This document shows, piece by piece, positions 18,707 to 27,308 of a DNA stretch of 64,000 nucleotides. The stretch covers positions 62,001-126,000 of the forward strand of contig JACRMH010000007.1 in the NCBI GenBank assembly GCA_016219545.1, in the 5' to 3' direction. How positions within the stretch are numbered: the stretch's first letter is position 1; every line of letters starts with the position of its first letter. Below the pieces are notes generated by a model. It searched no databases and was not told where the DNA came from. It was given only the letters and a program-made list of their open reading frames with translations. Origin of the DNA: Chloroflexota bacterium. Lineage in GTDB: Bacteria; Chloroflexota; Anaerolineae; Anaerolineales; Villigracilaceae. The position numbers were made by a program, and so were the translations under genes.

Positions 18707-19687
18707 ATGATCATTGATACCCATGCTCATATCATCGTCCCTGAAATTTTGCGCGATGCAAAGCCAGATGAGGAATGGCGTCCGCGCGTGACATGGGAAA
18801 ATGGAAAACAATTCGTTGAGTATGGACCGAAGCGGATTGGCTCGGCCACGCGGGAATTTGTCATTCCTGAAAAAATCCTCGCAGAAATGTCCGCTTCGGG
18901 AGTGGATGCTGTTTTGCTATGTCCCTGGGTTTCACTGGTCCGGTATGAGGCGAATGCTGCAGAATCACTGATCAGTTGTCAGGTCCAGAATGATGCGTTG
19001 ATCGGTTTGACAGAAAAATATCCAAGACAGGTTTCTGCTCTGGGCATGGTTCCACTTCAGGATGTGGAAATTTCCATCAAAGAACTTGAACGCGTGATGA
19101 AGTCTGGTTTGAAAGGCATTGAGATCGGTGCGCATGTCAACGGCGTGTATCCCGGCGATATAAGTTTCCGTCCGTTTTGGGAAGCCTGCGAATCGCTAAA
19201 CGCATTTGTTTTTATCCATCCCGTGGAAGGCGGCGGGCGGACTGAATTGCGAGATTACTATATGTGGAATGTGATTGGCAATCCGATAGACACCACGATC
19301 GCGGCTGGACATTTGATTTTGTCCGGCGTTATGGACGCGTATCCGCACCTGAAAATTTTGCTGGCGCATGGCGGGGGAACATTGCCATACATTCACGGAC
19401 GGTTGGATCGCGGATTTAAACAACGACCTGAAATCAACAAGGTGATTTCAAAAACTCCAACGGAATATCTCAAACAATTTTATTTTGACACGATTACGCA
19501 TGATCCAGCCAATTTACGAAGTCTTGTTGATCTTGTTGGCGCGGACCATGTGATGCTCGGTTCTGACTATCCGTTTGACATGGGCAATGAAAACCCGGTC
19601 GAACTTGTGCGCGCGGCTGGTTTTGGGGACGAAATTGAAAAAAAGATCCTCGGGGGCAATGCTTCACGGCTGTTTTGGAATGCGTAA
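18707..19687 (+). CDS. Amidohydrolase (ACMSD-like metal-dependent hydrolase)
   Basis: From ATG 18707 (MIIDTHAHIIVPEIL) the 326-residue protein carries the HxH metal pair at residues 6 and 8, a HPVEGGG strand, the LAHGGGTLPY loop and the final GSDYPFDMG Asp of the amidohydrolase-2 family. Members hydrolyse or decarboxylate carboxylated rings and semialdehydes (ACMSD, gamma-resorcylate decarboxylase, lactonases). AAGGA sits upstream; the longer frame back to 18635 overlaps the EamA gene and is rejected. It follows the permease by 11 bp and precedes an acyl-CoA dehydrogenase, in keeping with breakdown of an imported aromatic or heterocyclic acid, though that is inferred. Confidence 0.87.
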   Translation: MIIDTHAHIIVPEILRDAKPDEEWRPRVTWENGKQFVEYGPKRIGSATREFVIPEKILAEMSASGVDAVLLCPWVSLVRYEANAAESLISCQVQNDALIGLTEKYPRQVSALGMVPLQDVEISIKELERVMKSGLKGIEIGAHVNGVYPGDISFRPFWEACESLNAFVFIHPVEGGGRTELRDYYMWNVIGNPIDTTIAAGHLILSGVMDAYPHLKILLAHGGGTLPYIHGRLDRGFKQRPEINKVISKTPTEYLKQFYFDTITHDPANLRSLVDLVGADHVMLGSDYPFDMGNENPVELVRAAGFGDEIEKKILGGNASRLFWNA

Positions 19688-19725
19688 AAAAACAAACTAA
19701 AGATTTGAACCAAAGGAGAAACTAA

Positions 19726-20958
19726 ATGGATCTTCACATGATGGACCTCTCGGATGAGCAAAAGCAAATGCGGGCAGTCAGCCGCAACTTTGTCGATAAG
19801 GAAGTGATTCCTTATATGCATGATCGCCGCGAAGAGGAATGGACAAAGCCTGCCAATCAACGCCAACCCTGGGATTTACTGAAAGCCGCAGATAAATTGG
19901 GTTTGCGCGCCTTGGGCGTTCCCGAAAAATACGGCGGTATCCAACTCGAACAACAGGCACAGACCTTTGCCATCATTGCCGAAGAATTATCGCGCGGCGA
20001 TTCCGGTTTCGCTGACATCATGAGTCAATTGTGGAAGGTTCCGGTCTTGCTTAGCAACATTCTTCCAGAACATCTTCAGGACATTTGGTTTCCCCGCTTC
20101 ATGGAAGATCCAACTTTCCTGATGGCACATTGTTTGACGGAACCGCGCGGCGCATCTGACCGCTGGCTTCCTTACAATGCACCCGAAGCCGCCATGCAAA
20201 CAAAGGCGGTTTTTGAAAACGGCGAATGGGTCATCAATGGTCGCAAGCAATTTATCACCAATGGTTATGATGCCAAATTATTTGTGGTGTACGCCAATAC
20301 GAAACCCGGCGCAGGAATTTCTGAAAGCACTAGCAGTTTCCTCGTTCCGCGTGATACTCCCGGACTCACGCCGGTGCGTGTCAACGAAAAGATGGGGGCC
20401 CGTTATATGAACAATGGCGAAATCGTTTTTGAAAATTGTCGCGTGCCGGAAGACCATTTGCTTGTCCGCGATGTGGCGATCAAGAAAGCCGGCGTTTATT
20501 TCCGCCCGGGGAAAATTTTGCAGGCGGCGAAGAATCTCGGCGTCGGTGTTGCGGCATTTGAAGATACATCTGCGTATGTCCAGCAATATGTCCAAGGTGG
20601 GAAGATTTTGATTAAGCATCAAGCCGTCGCCAACACAGTTGCGGACATGGCAATAAAAATCGAAACAACGCGCGCCTTCACGCGTTATGCGGCACGCGCA
20701 ATTGATGTCGGGTCGTCGGACGCGGAGAAGTTATGTCTCATGGCGAAAACCTACGCGGCAGACGCCATCTTCGATGTTTGCAAGGATGCGATGGAATTGC
20801 AGGGCGGCAGCGGCGTGATGGTTGAAGTCGGAATGGAAAGACATTTCCGCGATGCGGCTATCTATTTACACATGGATGGCACGCAGGATGTTCACCGCTT
20901 CAAGATCATCCGCAACATGTTCCCTGAAACGGCAGGCAATTACGCTGGTAACGATTAG
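19726..20958 (+). CDS. Acyl-CoA dehydrogenase family flavoprotein, Asp at the catalytic-base position
   Basis: The 410-residue protein has the FAD-binding segments of the acyl-CoA dehydrogenase fold: MAHCLTEPRGASD, WVINGRKQFITNG, and the C-terminal ELQGGSGVMVEVGMERHFRD. The C-terminal motif that normally reads IYEGT reads HMDGTQDVHR, so the catalytic Glu is replaced by Asp384. Normal members oxidise acyl-CoA to enoyl-CoA and pass electrons to ETF. AAAGGAG precedes ATG 19726. It stands between an amidohydrolase and an alpha/beta hydrolase. The substitution may mark an unusual substrate or a changed reaction. Confidence 0.9.
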   Translation: MDLHMMDLSDEQKQMRAVSRNFVDKEVIPYMHDRREEEWTKPANQRQPWDLLKAADKLGLRALGVPEKYGGIQLEQQAQTFAIIAEELSRGDSGFADIMSQLWKVPVLLSNILPEHLQDIWFPRFMEDPTFLMAHCLTEPRGASDRWLPYNAPEAAMQTKAVFENGEWVINGRKQFITNGYDAKLFVVYANTKPGAGISESTSSFLVPRDTPGLTPVRVNEKMGARYMNNGEIVFENCRVPEDHLLVRDVAIKKAGVYFRPGKILQAAKNLGVGVAAFEDTSAYVQQYVQGGKILIKHQAVANTVADMAIKIETTRAFTRYAARAIDVGSSDAEKLCLMAKTYAADAIFDVCKDAMELQGGSGVMVEVGMERHFRDAAIYLHMDGTQDVHRFKIIRNMFPETAGNYAGND

Positions 20959-20969
20959 ATTTGAACCAG

Positions 20970-21038
20970 TGTCATCCTGAGCGTAGCGAAGAATCTTAAA
21001 CTTGCAGTAAAGACCCTTCGCTTTCGCTCAGGGTGACA
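20970..21038. repeat. Dispersed imperfect palindrome (CCTGAGCG/CGCTCAGG type)
   Basis: Left arm 20970-20991 and right arm 21016-21038 are complementary apart from two small differences, with a 24-nt loop. The core CCTTCGCTTTCGCTCAGGG belongs to a widespread class of intergenic palindromes. A relative of one arm occurs inside the molybdenum hydroxylase gene at 25893-25915. It lies between the acyl-CoA dehydrogenase and hydrolase genes and could act as a weak terminator or mRNA stabiliser. Confidence 0.75.
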
Positions 21039-21056
21039 TTATTCTTGGAGAATTTT

Positions 21057-22115
21057 ATGACTGATGAAAGAGTCGAAGCCGCCATCAAGAATTGGGCGCC
21101 GCGCTTTACATCGCAGGGCGTGGACTATAACGATTTTTTTGGCACCACTGCCCGCCTGCAAAAATGGGAAGACTGGTGCCGTGAGTGGTGCGTCACCGGT
21201 GATATTCATTATGATCTCGCACAAAAAGCTGAAGCCAAAAATCAGCGCTTGAGTGCGGGTGAAGCGTATATTGGCGCGGCGCTGTGCTATCACTTCGGGC
21301 GTTTTGTTTTTCAGGCTTTTCACGATGATTACATGTTCGCTTCAAACAAAGCAGTGGATGCGTTTTCGAGAGGATTGAAATTTCTTGACCCAACTGCCGA
21401 GCGGATCGAGATTCCATTTGACGGTGCGACCATGATTGGGACTCTGCGTCGTCCTGCTGACTCAAATAAACCGCCGCTCGTTCTTCTCCTGCCCGGGTTG
21501 GATTCCACCAAAGAAGAATTTTTCTACTGGGAGAATGTCTTCCTCAAACGCGGACTCGCGACCTTCTCGCTCGATGGACCCGGTCAAGGTGAGTGCGGAT
21601 ACAACTCATTCATCCGCTCCGATTATGAAGCGGCAGTTTCTACTACTTTGGATGTGTTGACGAAGCGATATGATATTGACGTAAATCGAATCGGACTCGC
21701 TGGCGTCAGTCTAGGCGGGTATTACGCACCGCGCGCCGCAGCTTATGAGTCTCGAGTCAAAGCGGCGGTGGGGAATTGCGGTCCCTGGGATTTCAGCGAA
21801 TGCTGGTCAAGCCTGTCATCGCTAACACGCGATGCGTTCCAGTTTCACTCCGGCGCAAAGAACGAAACGGAAGCCATCGCGAACGCGCACAAGTTGTCAT
21901 TGGATGGTTCGGCGCAAAAAATAAAGCAGCCTTTGCTTATCATCCATGGAAAAATGGATCGTTTAATTCCGTGGGAGCAAGCATACAAGATCGTGGATGC
22001 AGTCGGCAAAAACGCCGAGTTGGTGATGTTTGAAAATGGCAATCACGTTTGTAACAACATCCCTTATCTCTACCGCCCGCTGACCGCTGACTGGCTCAAG
22101 GAAAAACTCGGATGA
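21057..22115 (+). CDS. Alpha/beta hydrolase (pseudooxynicotine-hydrolase-like / DUF1100 group)
   Basis: The 352-residue protein has an N-terminal helical part and a C-terminal alpha/beta hydrolase domain with the nucleophile elbow GVSLGG, an acid in HGKMDRLIP and the catalytic His in NGNHVCNN. The oxyanion region LLLPGLDSTKEEF is also clear. The architecture resembles C-C hydrolases such as 2,6-dihydroxypseudooxynicotine hydrolase and esterases of the FrsA type. TTGGAG precedes ATG 21057. The stop overlaps the next M24 gene (ATGA), so the two are coupled. In this context it may cleave a C-C, ester or amide bond of the imported compound. Confidence 0.85.
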   Translation: MTDERVEAAIKNWAPRFTSQGVDYNDFFGTTARLQKWEDWCREWCVTGDIHYDLAQKAEAKNQRLSAGEAYIGAALCYHFGRFVFQAFHDDYMFASNKAVDAFSRGLKFLDPTAERIEIPFDGATMIGTLRRPADSNKPPLVLLLPGLDSTKEEFFYWENVFLKRGLATFSLDGPGQGECGYNSFIRSDYEAAVSTTLDVLTKRYDIDVNRIGLAGVSLGGYYAPRAAAYESRVKAAVGNCGPWDFSECWSSLSSLTRDAFQFHSGAKNETEAIANAHKLSLDGSAQKIKQPLLIIHGKMDRLIPWEQAYKIVDAVGKNAELVMFENGNHVCNNIPYLYRPLTADWLKEKLG

Positions 22116-23308
22116 CATATCCGCGCTTCTCTCCTGCTGAATTTGAACGCCGCAACAATCTTGCGCGTGACTTGATGCGTAAGGAAAACTTGCAGGCATT
22201 GGTCATCTTTGGCAATTCGGGCAATTACCGCCACAACGAAGCCAATGTTTATTGGTTAACCAATTATCTCGAACTGCATCACAACTATCTGGTCATGCCG
22301 CTGGAAGGCAACCCCACTTTGTTGGTGGGATTCATCAACCACGTGCCGAATGCGCGTTTGGTTTCGGTCATTGAAGATACGCACTGGGGAAGTTATGAAC
22401 CCGCCAAAGAAATTTCCGCGCAACTGAAAAAGGACGGAATTGGAAATGGTCGCGTTGGACTAGTTGGAGTCAACGCCACGTTTGGCATGGGCATGCCTTA
22501 TCAACATTTCGCCATGCTCTCACAAAGTCTGCCTGAAATCGAGTGGGTGGATGTGACTCGCAACTTTGCCAGTCTGCGTGTGGTCAAAAGCGAAGAGGAA
22601 TTCGAGTGGTTGCAGAAAGCCGCCGAGTTCACCGATGACACTGTCACCGCGCTGGAAAAAGAAACCAAGCCTGGCATGACTGAATTTGAATTGATCGGAA
22701 TCATCGAAGGCGCTTATCGCCGCAAAGGTGGGCAGCCGCATCTGGCATATCTGCGCGCCATGCCAATGAATGGGCCAACGGCTTGTGTCCCTTCGCAGAA
22801 CGTCAGCGACCGCGTCATTCAAAAAGGCGATGTCATCATCATGGAGATCAGCGCAAGTTATTATGGCTATTCTGGACAGATTCAACGCCCCATCGCGGTG
22901 GCGGCTGACCCAACGCCCGAGTGGAGAAAACTCTTCAACATTGGCGAACAGGCTTACGGTCAGATTTGCCGCGTGCTCAAGCCTGGAGCAAATGAAGGCG
23001 ATGTAATTCAATCCGCATCCAGCATCGGTGAGGCAGGTTATCGGGTCTATGATGATTTGATTCACGGTTTTGGTGTGGACATCCAGCCGCCCTTGATTGA
23101 CCAAAGTTGCTGCAAGTTTTGGGAAGAGAAAAAATCTGCACCCGCTGGAAGAATGATTTTGAAGGACATGGCGATTGTGGTGCAACCGAACCCGATCACG
23201 CCCGACGAGCGGATGGGCCTGCAGGTCGGCGGGCTAACGCGCGTGACGGAGGACGGCGCGGTCAGTTTGCAAAAGTATCCGTTGAAGTTTGTGGTGGCGA
23301 AAGGCTAA
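22112..23308 (+). CDS. M24 peptidase-fold protein (second copy)
   Basis: The 398-residue protein shares the creatinase-like N-terminal domain and pita-bread C-terminal domain with the M24 gene at 10296. It has the PSQNVSDRVIQKGDVIIMEISASYYGYSGQ segment where the first metal Asp usually sits (Asp changed to Glu/Ser context) and a HGFGVDIQPP motif for the His. As with the first copy, the ligand set looks altered, so a creatinase-like C-N hydrolase is as likely as a peptidase. It overlaps the hydrolase by 4 nt and is followed 1 nt later by a CoxG-type gene. Confidence 0.8.
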   Translation: MTYPRFSPAEFERRNNLARDLMRKENLQALVIFGNSGNYRHNEANVYWLTNYLELHHNYLVMPLEGNPTLLVGFINHVPNARLVSVIEDTHWGSYEPAKEISAQLKKDGIGNGRVGLVGVNATFGMGMPYQHFAMLSQSLPEIEWVDVTRNFASLRVVKSEEEFEWLQKAAEFTDDTVTALEKETKPGMTEFELIGIIEGAYRRKGGQPHLAYLRAMPMNGPTACVPSQNVSDRVIQKGDVIIMEISASYYGYSGQIQRPIAVAADPTPEWRKLFNIGEQAYGQICRVLKPGANEGDVIQSASSIGEAGYRVYDDLIHGFGVDIQPPLIDQSCCKFWEEKKSAPAGRMILKDMAIVVQPNPITPDERMGLQVGGLTRVTEDGAVSLQKYPLKFVVAKG

Positions 23309-23309
23309 C

Positions 23310-23750
23310 ATGCAAATTAAAGATTCGTTTGTCATCAACGCTCCGCAGGAAAAAGTTTGGGAATTGATATTTGATATTCCAAGACTTAGCAAGTGCGTGC
23401 CAGGGATTGAATCGGTTGAAGTAGTGGACGATAAAACCTATCGCGGCAAACTTGTTGTGAAGGTCGGACCGATCAAATCAGAATTTACTGGCACGGTCAC
23501 GCTGACTGAAATCACTGCGCCGAATCGGATCGTTGGAACCGTTGATGGCGATGACAAAGCCAGCGCGTCCATGGTCAAGGCTGGTTTTAGTGGAACACTC
23601 ACGCCTGTTGAAAACGGAACCGAAGCCGCATTCATCATTGATGTCAACTTGCGCGGACGACTTGCGCAATTTGGCGGTCCTGTTATTACAGCGACGGCGA
23701 AAAAATTAACGGCTGAATTTGCAAAGAATTTGCGAGCGCAACTTGAGTAA
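23310..23750 (+). CDS. CoxG-family SRPBCC protein
   Basis: The 146-residue product (MQIKDSFVINAPQEKVWELI) belongs to the carbon monoxide dehydrogenase subunit G family, START/SRPBCC fold, ending in a C-terminal amphipathic stretch. CoxG proteins recruit or mature molybdenum hydroxylases at the membrane in CO oxidisers and occur with many other molybdenum hydroxylases. It directly precedes the three enzyme subunits. The longer frame from 23289 overlaps the M24 gene and is not used. Confidence 0.85.
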   Translation: MQIKDSFVINAPQEKVWELIFDIPRLSKCVPGIESVEVVDDKTYRGKLVVKVGPIKSEFTGTVTLTEITAPNRIVGTVDGDDKASASMVKAGFSGTLTPVENGTEAAFIIDVNLRGRLAQFGGPVITATAKKLTAEFAKNLRAQLE

Positions 23751-23753
23751 TTT

Positions 23754-23814
23754 CTGGTCATCCATCAGCTAGCTGATGGATGACCAGCTTAAGCTCGGAC
23801 AGCTTGCTGTCCGA
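23754..23814. repeat. Two adjacent palindromes between coxG-like and FAD-subunit genes
   Basis: Positions 23754-23787 are a perfect 34-bp palindrome without a loop (half CTGGTCATCCATCAGCT). Positions 23795-23814 are a second stem, TCGGACAGC and GCTGTCCGA with a 2-nt loop. No T run follows either. They may be insertion-type repeats (REP-like) rather than terminators, because the genes on each side are one enzyme system. Confidence 0.8.
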
Positions 23815-23825
23815 CTCCAGAGTAT

Positions 23826-24674
23826 ATGAATCAAATCAAATTTCTTGAACCAACTACTTTCTCCGAAGCATCGACATTGCTGGCTGAACGTGGCGATGAC
23901 GCAAAAGTCATCGCGGGCGGCGTGTCTGTCACGTTGATGCTTCAACAGAAATTGATATCGCCTTCGATTTTGGTTAGCCTTGGCGAAATCGTTAATGGCG
24001 ATTTCATTCGGCTTGAGTCCGATGGATTGCATATCGGCGCGCTGGCGAAACTTCACGACCTTGAACGTTCGCAAATCGTGCGCGAGTTTTGTCCCGCGTT
24101 GGCGCATACTTTCAGCGTTGTCGGAAATGTGCGGGTGCGCAACCAAGCCACGCTCGGCGGAAATTTGTCAGCGGCGGATTATGCGGCAGATCCTCCGTCG
24201 ATGCTGATGGCGCTTGATGCGCGGGTGCAGGTTCAAGGCGCGGAAAAGAAGCGTGAAATTCCTCTCGACGAATTTTTTCTTGGTTTCTATACCACCGCGC
24301 TTGAGTCAACTGAAATCCTCACTGAGGTCATTATTCCCAAACCTGCGCGCGCCGCGTATTTCAAATACACTTCCATTTCTGCCGAGGGGCGTCCGTGTGT
24401 GGCGGTGGGTGTTGCTGCGGATTTTGATTCTGATTTGTGTAAAGACTTGCGGATTGCGGTGGGCGCGGCAGTTGAGACGCCTCAGCGAATCGAAAGTGCC
24501 GAAGCGATGGCACGCGGTCAAACCCTGACCGATGAACTGGTCGCTGCTATTGCGAATGAATACTCGCTGACGCTTGACCCGCTCACCGACGTGCGCGGCT
24601 CGGCATGGTATCGCAGGGAGATGATCCGCGTGTTCGTGCAGCGCGCGTTGGAGGAGGTGCGGAATGATCGGTAA
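23826..24674 (+). CDS. Molybdenum hydroxylase FAD subunit (CoxM type)
   Basis: The 282-residue protein has the FAD-binding motifs of the medium subunit: VIAGGVSVTLMLQQK, and NVRVRNQATLGGNLSAADYAADPP, followed by the CO dehydrogenase flavoprotein C-terminal domain. It accepts electrons from the 2Fe-2S subunit. Two palindromes separate it from the CoxG-like gene. Its stop overlaps the large subunit by 11 nt. It is a standard length for the family. Confidence 0.9.
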   Translation: MNQIKFLEPTTFSEASTLLAERGDDAKVIAGGVSVTLMLQQKLISPSILVSLGEIVNGDFIRLESDGLHIGALAKLHDLERSQIVREFCPALAHTFSVVGNVRVRNQATLGGNLSAADYAADPPSMLMALDARVQVQGAEKKREIPLDEFFLGFYTTALESTEILTEVIIPKPARAAYFKYTSISAEGRPCVAVGVAADFDSDLCKDLRIAVGAAVETPQRIESAEAMARGQTLTDELVAAIANEYSLTLDPLTDVRGSAWYRREMIRVFVQRALEEVRNDR

Positions 24675-26862
24675 ATCGGTTCCGATGCTTGACGCGCTGG
24701 CGCGCGTGACGGGCGAAGTGGATTACATGGTGAACCTGCGCCTGCCGAACATGCTGGTCGGAAAAATTGTGCGCAGTCAGTCGCCTCATGCGAAATTATT
24801 GAAAGTGGATACAACGAACGCGTTGCAAGTTTCAGGTGTGGTTGCAATTTTGACAGGCGCAGATTTAGGCGCGAACGCTTTTTACGGCGCGGCGATTAAA
24901 GATCAAGGCGTGGTAGCAGTGGATCGTGTGCGATATGTCGGTGAACCTGTCGCCGCAATTGCCGCTGAAAATGAAGATGTCGCCGAAGAAGCCGCGATGT
25001 TGTTGGATATCGAATACGAAGAATTGCCATCCGTGTTCGACGCGCAGGAAGCTATTCAATCAGGCGCGCCAACCTTGCATGAAAAATATCCGAACAATAT
25101 TTTCATCCATTCCAAATTGCGTCATGGTGACATGGATGCCGCGTTTGCCGAAGCGGATGAAATTTTTGAAGACACGTTCACCAGCCCACTCGCACAACAA
25201 TCTTCACTGGAACCACACGTCACTGCCGCGCAATGGGATGGAGATCAACTAACGGTTTGGGCGGGCACGCAAGCGCCGTACATGGTGCGGCGAGTGTTAT
25301 CTGAAAATTTTGGAATCTCACAGGAAAAGATACGTGTTGTCGTTCCATCGCTGGGCGGTTCTTACGGCGGCAAGGGACATATCCGTATCGAGCCACTGGT
25401 GGCGGCAATGTCACGCAAGACGAACGGGCGACCCGTGAAATTTTTATTGTCGCGTGCTGAAGAATTTGTCACGGTGACGAAACACGCCGCGTCGATCACA
25501 TTGAAAACAGGTGTGAAGCGTGACGGCACATTCACTGCGCGACAAGTAACCGTTTATTGGAACGGCGGCGCGTATGCGGACGCGAGTCCGCTGTTGGTGC
25601 CGCAAGGCATGGTGCGCGCGGTAGGACCGTATCGCATTCCCGCCGTGCATGTGGATTCGTATGGCGTTTACACGAACCTTCCGCCTGCGGGCGCGTATCG
25701 CGGCGCGATGAGTTCACAGGCTACGTGGGCTTATGAATCGCAGATGGATATTATTGCGCGCAAAATGGGATTTGATCCGCTGGAATTTCGATTGAAGAAT
25801 CTCTTTGTCTCTGGCGATCATTTTGCCACAGGCGAGACGTTGCATGATGTTCATTTTGTGGATTGTTTGGAAGCATCTGCAAAAGCGATGAACCCTTCGA
25901 CTTCGCTCAGGGCGAAAGTGGGACGCGGCTATGGTGTGATGATGAAGAGCACGGTATCCACGTCCAAGTCACAGGCTCGGATGAGTCTTGCGGATGATGG
26001 AAAGGTGACGTTGTTTACATCCACCGTCGAAATGGGACAGGGCGCGCACACGGCAATGGCGCAGATTGCGGCTGAGTCTTTGAGGATTCCATTTGAGATG
26101 GTGCGCGTTGTTGGACCTGATACAAATGTCACGCCATTTGACTCGACCACGTCCGCAAGTAGAACGACGAACATGATGGGCAATGCGGTTATCGCGGCGG
26201 GAACATCTTTGAAACGCAAACTCATTGAGTTAGCTGCTCCGCTTTTGGAAATTCCCAGTGAAGAGTTGCTCGCTGAAAATGGAAAAGTTTTTGCAAAAGA
26301 GACTTCCATTTCATACGCCGAGATTCTCAAACGCAATAATTTGAATTCGCTCGAAGAGACTGGCGAATATTCGACCGCTTCCAAAATGGATCCCGAAACG
26401 GGACAGGGCAAAGCGACTCCGCACTGGCACCAGGGTGCGGGCGCGGCGGAAGTGGAAGTGGATACTGAAACAGGTCATGTGACCATCTTGCGCTATACCA
26501 GTGCGGCATTTGCGGGACGAGTTGTGAATCCGCATCTGGCGCAGTTGCAAAATGACGGCAATGTGATTTTTGGACTCGGTCCGACGTTGATGGAAGAAAT
26601 GATTCTGGATGGCGGGCAGGTGACGAATCCAAATTTGGCGGACTATGCAATTCCGTCCATTCGCGATATTCCATTGGAATTGATCAGCGTATGCATCGAA
26701 TCAGACGAACAGGAATTGCATGGCATCGGCGAGATGACTCTGCCGCCTGTCGCGCCTGCGATTGCAAACGCCATCGAAGACGCGATTGGAGTCCGCATTA
26801 AAGATTTGCCGATCACTGCCGAGAAAATTTTGCACGCTTTACAGGAGAAGTCTAAACCATGA
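24664..26862 (+). CDS. Molybdenum hydroxylase large subunit (xanthine dehydrogenase family)
   Basis: The 732-residue protein has the N-terminal a/b hammerhead domain (RVTGEVDYMVNLRLPNMLVGK) and the molybdopterin-cytosine domain. Key stretches are GSYGGKG, AGAYRGAM, TVEMGQGAHT, and the catalytic Glu in HGIGEMTLPP near the C-terminus. The active-site loop is AYRGA and not the AYRCSFR of true CO dehydrogenase, so it is a hydroxylase of N-heterocycles, aldehydes or similar compounds. A short dispersed repeat is inserted in frame at 25893-25915. It overlaps both neighbours, so the three subunits are made together. Confidence 0.9.
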   Translation: MIGKSVPMLDALARVTGEVDYMVNLRLPNMLVGKIVRSQSPHAKLLKVDTTNALQVSGVVAILTGADLGANAFYGAAIKDQGVVAVDRVRYVGEPVAAIAAENEDVAEEAAMLLDIEYEELPSVFDAQEAIQSGAPTLHEKYPNNIFIHSKLRHGDMDAAFAEADEIFEDTFTSPLAQQSSLEPHVTAAQWDGDQLTVWAGTQAPYMVRRVLSENFGISQEKIRVVVPSLGGSYGGKGHIRIEPLVAAMSRKTNGRPVKFLLSRAEEFVTVTKHAASITLKTGVKRDGTFTARQVTVYWNGGAYADASPLLVPQGMVRAVGPYRIPAVHVDSYGVYTNLPPAGAYRGAMSSQATWAYESQMDIIARKMGFDPLEFRLKNLFVSGDHFATGETLHDVHFVDCLEASAKAMNPSTSLRAKVGRGYGVMMKSTVSTSKSQARMSLADDGKVTLFTSTVEMGQGAHTAMAQIAAESLRIPFEMVRVVGPDTNVTPFDSTTSASRTTNMMGNAVIAAGTSLKRKLIELAAPLLEIPSEELLAENGKVFAKETSISYAEILKRNNLNSLEETGEYSTASKMDPETGQGKATPHWHQGAGAAEVEVDTETGHVTILRYTSAAFAGRVVNPHLAQLQNDGNVIFGLGPTLMEEMILDGGQVTNPNLADYAIPSIRDIPLELISVCIESDEQELHGIGEMTLPPVAPAIANAIEDAIGVRIKDLPITAEKILHALQEKSKP
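25893..25915. repeat. Dispersed-repeat arm inside a coding gene
   Basis: The sequence CCCTTCGACTTCGCTCAGGG and its next three bases match the arm type of the intergenic palindrome at 20970-21038. Here it lies in frame in the large-subunit gene and encodes about eight residues of a surface-like linker between two conserved blocks (NPSTSLRA). The partner arm is absent. Confidence 0.7.
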
Positions 26863-27308
26863 TTCTGAATGTAAACGGGAGCAGGCACGAGGTCAAGGCA
26901 GAAGCGAGAATGTTGCTCGACATCCTGCGCGAGGATTTGAATCTAGTCGGCACGAAGGAAGGCTGCGGCGTCGGCATGTGCGGCGCGTGTACCGTGTTGG
27001 TGGATGGCAAACCGTTCAGCAGTTGTCATCTGTTGGCGGAGCAGGTTACGGGGAAGGAAATCACCACGATTGAAGGATTAAGCCGCGACGGAAATCTTCA
27101 TCCAGTGCAACAAGCATTTTTGGATAAAGGTGCGTTTCAGTGCGCGTACTGTACGCCGGGTTTTGTGTTGACCACGATTGCGCTGCTAAATGAAAACCCG
27201 TCACCGAGCGATAACGAGATCCGCGAATATCTTTCGGGGAATTTGTGCCGCTGCGGATCGTATCAAAATATTTTGCAGGCGGTGAAAGCCGCAAGTGAGA
27301 TGATATGA
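26859..27308 (+). CDS. Molybdenum hydroxylase 2Fe-2S subunit (CoxS type)
   Basis: The 149-residue protein has a plant-type ferredoxin domain with CGVGMCGACTVLVDG, and a C-terminal four-helix domain with CAYCTPGF and LCRCGSY, giving the eight Cys that hold two 2Fe-2S clusters. It carries electrons from the molybdenum centre to the FAD subunit. It overlaps the large subunit by 4 nt and the reductive-dehalogenase-like gene by 4 nt, so the next gene is probably translated from the same message. Confidence 0.92.
   Translation: MILNVNGSRHEVKAEARMLLDILREDLNLVGTKEGCGVGMCGACTVLVDGKPFSSCHLLAEQVTGKEITTIEGLSRDGNLHPVQQAFLDKGAFQCAYCTPGFVLTTIALLNENPSPSDNEIREYLSGNLCRCGSYQNILQAVKAASEMI

Noticed and set aside
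24664..26862. Aerobic CO dehydrogenase
   Set aside because: The active-site loop is AYRGA rather than AYRCSFR, so CO oxidation is not supported despite Cox-type names.
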